A stretch of DNA of 64,000 nt from Molanna angustata (Eukaryota; Arthropoda; Insecta; Trichoptera; Molannidae). The DNA lies in contig OY754972.1 of NCBI GenBank assembly GCA_963576475.1, forward strand, positions 14,692,572 to 14,756,571, in the 5' to 3' direction. The notes under the pieces were generated by a model. The model was not told the DNA's origin. It did no database searches and saw only the letters and a program-made list of their open reading frames with translations. Below, piece after piece: positions 62,640 through 64,000 of the stretch (its first letter is position 1; every line of letters starts with the position of its first letter). A program made the translations under genes and the position numbers.

Positions 62640-63575
62640 TAAAACTAACCCAAAAGACTAAATGAAAAAAAAGAATAAGTATAAGACTATAACAAATAGT
62701 TTGTAATAAAAACTGACCCAATGGTCTACATAAAAGATGCAATAGAAGAATTACACAATAGTAAATGTATTTTATAAAAAACTGACCAAATGGTCTTCAT
62801 AAAAGAAGAAGAAGAAGAATTGAAATATAGTAAATATTTTATATAAAATTCACCCAACGTCTACATTAAATAAGAAAACGAAGAATTAGACTAAAGGAAA
62901 TAGTTTGTATAAAAACTAACCAAAAGATCTACAAAAAATAAGAAAAAGAAGAATTAGACTATAGAAAGTAGTTAATATAAAAACTGACCCAAAGGTCTAC
63001 ATATTAGAAAAATAATTATACGTCAGGAAATAGATTGTATAAAAACTAACGCAAAGGTCAACATAAAAGAAGACGAAGAAGAATTAGACTAAAGGAAAAG
63101 TTTGCATGAAAACTCTCCCTTGGTCTACATAAAAGAGGAAAAATTAGACTATAGGAAGTTAGTTTATACAAAATTCAACAAAGGTCTACAATAAATTAGA
63201 ATAAGAAGAAATACGTTAAAAGAAATATTTGGTATCAAAACTGGCCCAGAGGTCTACATAAAATAAGAAGAAAAAGAATTAGATAATAGGAATAAGTTTG
63301 TATAAAAACTCACCCAAAGGGCTACATAAAAGAAGAGGAAGAAGATGAATTAGACTATAGGAAATAGTTTGTATAAAAACTCACCCAAGGTCTACATAAA
63401 TTAAGAAAAAGAAAAATTAGACTATAGGAAATAGTTTATTTATGAACTGTCCCAAATGACTTCACAAAAGAAGAGGAAGAAGAATTAAACTCCAAGAAAT
63501 AGTTTGTATAAAAAATCACCCAAAGGTCTACTTAAATAAAAGAAGAATTTCACTATAGGAAATAGTTTGTAGATT
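62640..63575 (+). repeat. Minisatellite, ~14 copies of a 60-71-bp unit
   Basis: Unit: AAAACTCACCCAAAGGTCTA, CATAAAAGAAGAAGAAGAAT, TAGACTATAGGAAATAGTTT, GTATA (consensus by eye). Copies begin near 62640, 62708, 62778, 62849, 62914, 62982, 63044, 63110, 63170, 63238, 63304, 63375, 63442 and 63510. The purine-rich centre (GAAGAAGAAGAA) varies in length. Stops in each unit make coding unlikely. Confidence 0.88.
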
Positions 63576-64000
63576 GAATGACATGTGTATTGTAGTTAAC
63601 CTAAGATAGTTTAATAATTTTCCTATACGAAATTAGTATATTGTTGGTTTTTAAGTAGTATTAGGTATGTAGGTACCTACCTACAATGATGTTCTAAATT
63701 AATTCGAATTCGATTTATAACAAATTTTATTTGAATATCAGAATGTGTCCGTTACCATAGTAACCATAGAACATGTAAAAAATATCAAATGGTTTGTAGA
63801 CATTTTTTGAATAATATGTAGGTACCTACATTGGTTTGTTCGATGCCATAAAAATGAAAATTGTCCGAAATATCAAATATTATATACAAATTATGCAATT
63901 TTATTATGCCTATATCTTTACTAATAATTAACAGACTTTTACAATATACGTCTTAAAACTTGCTGTAATGTCTTGTGTTTCATTTTATTATTTCATAATT
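63576..64000. other. No gene seen
   Basis: AT-rich end of the window with palindromic GTAGGTACCTAC-type words (about 63665-63690, 63821-63832). Confidence 0.4.

Noticed and set aside
62000..63575. Possible CRISPR array
   Set aside because: Direct repeats are diverged, with no unique spacers of constant length, in a eukaryotic context; these are tandem minisatellites.

Overview
This is intergenic eukaryotic DNA that is AT-rich and crowded with repeats, most likely from an insect. Lepidoptera is my best guess, based on the frequent GTAGGTACCTAC-type words, many CR1/RTE-like LINE 3' ends, tRNA-derived SINEs and many Helitron-like elements, but this is not proven. I found no intact host gene, bacterial operon, CRISPR array or convincing functional tRNA gene. 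Almost everything recognisable is a transposable element or a tandem or inverted repeat, and the window looks like stacked, nested insertions.

Left part (1-8339): one nearly complete LTR retrotransposon-like element. A 1268-bp 5' LTR (3-1270, TG...CA) is followed by a tRNA-Lys-type primer-binding site (1272-1287), about 5.7 kb of T-rich internal DNA and a 1359-bp 3' LTR (6977-8335). The internal part has no visible pol gene. Its one substantial ORF is an unrecognised 427-aa protein (3315-4598). The two LTRs differ by about 11 substitutions and one 91-bp block (7196-7286), present only in the 3' LTR. That block begins GTAAGT, ends CTAG after a pyrimidine tract, and is missing from the 5' LTR with base-exact precision. 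It therefore looks like a spliceosomal intron inside the LTR that was removed from one LTR but not the other. This is the most unusual feature here, because normal LTR reverse transcription makes both LTRs from one sequence.

Middle part (8.4-46 kb): 5'-truncated LINE C-termini on both strands (CR1/Jockey-like and RTE-like), at least three SINE groups, several fold-back MITEs, and six copies of a ~1-kb non-autonomous Helentron/DINE-like element. That element starts CCAACTGTCGAT, ends CTAG, inserts between T and T, and carries an internal (GT/CA)n array of variable length. A second Helitron-like group, ending in a GGCAG...CTGCC hairpin plus CTAG, repeatedly encloses LINE 3' fragments.

Right part (46-64 kb): a 143-bp-arm inverted repeat lying between two long (TA)n arrays, a (TG)81 array, more LINE/SINE/MITE fragments, and at 62.0-63.6 kb a two-tier tandem-repeat block (alternating ~125-145-bp units followed by about 14 copies of a ~65-bp minisatellite).

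There is no pathway linking these elements. They are linked by insertion history: which element sits inside which.
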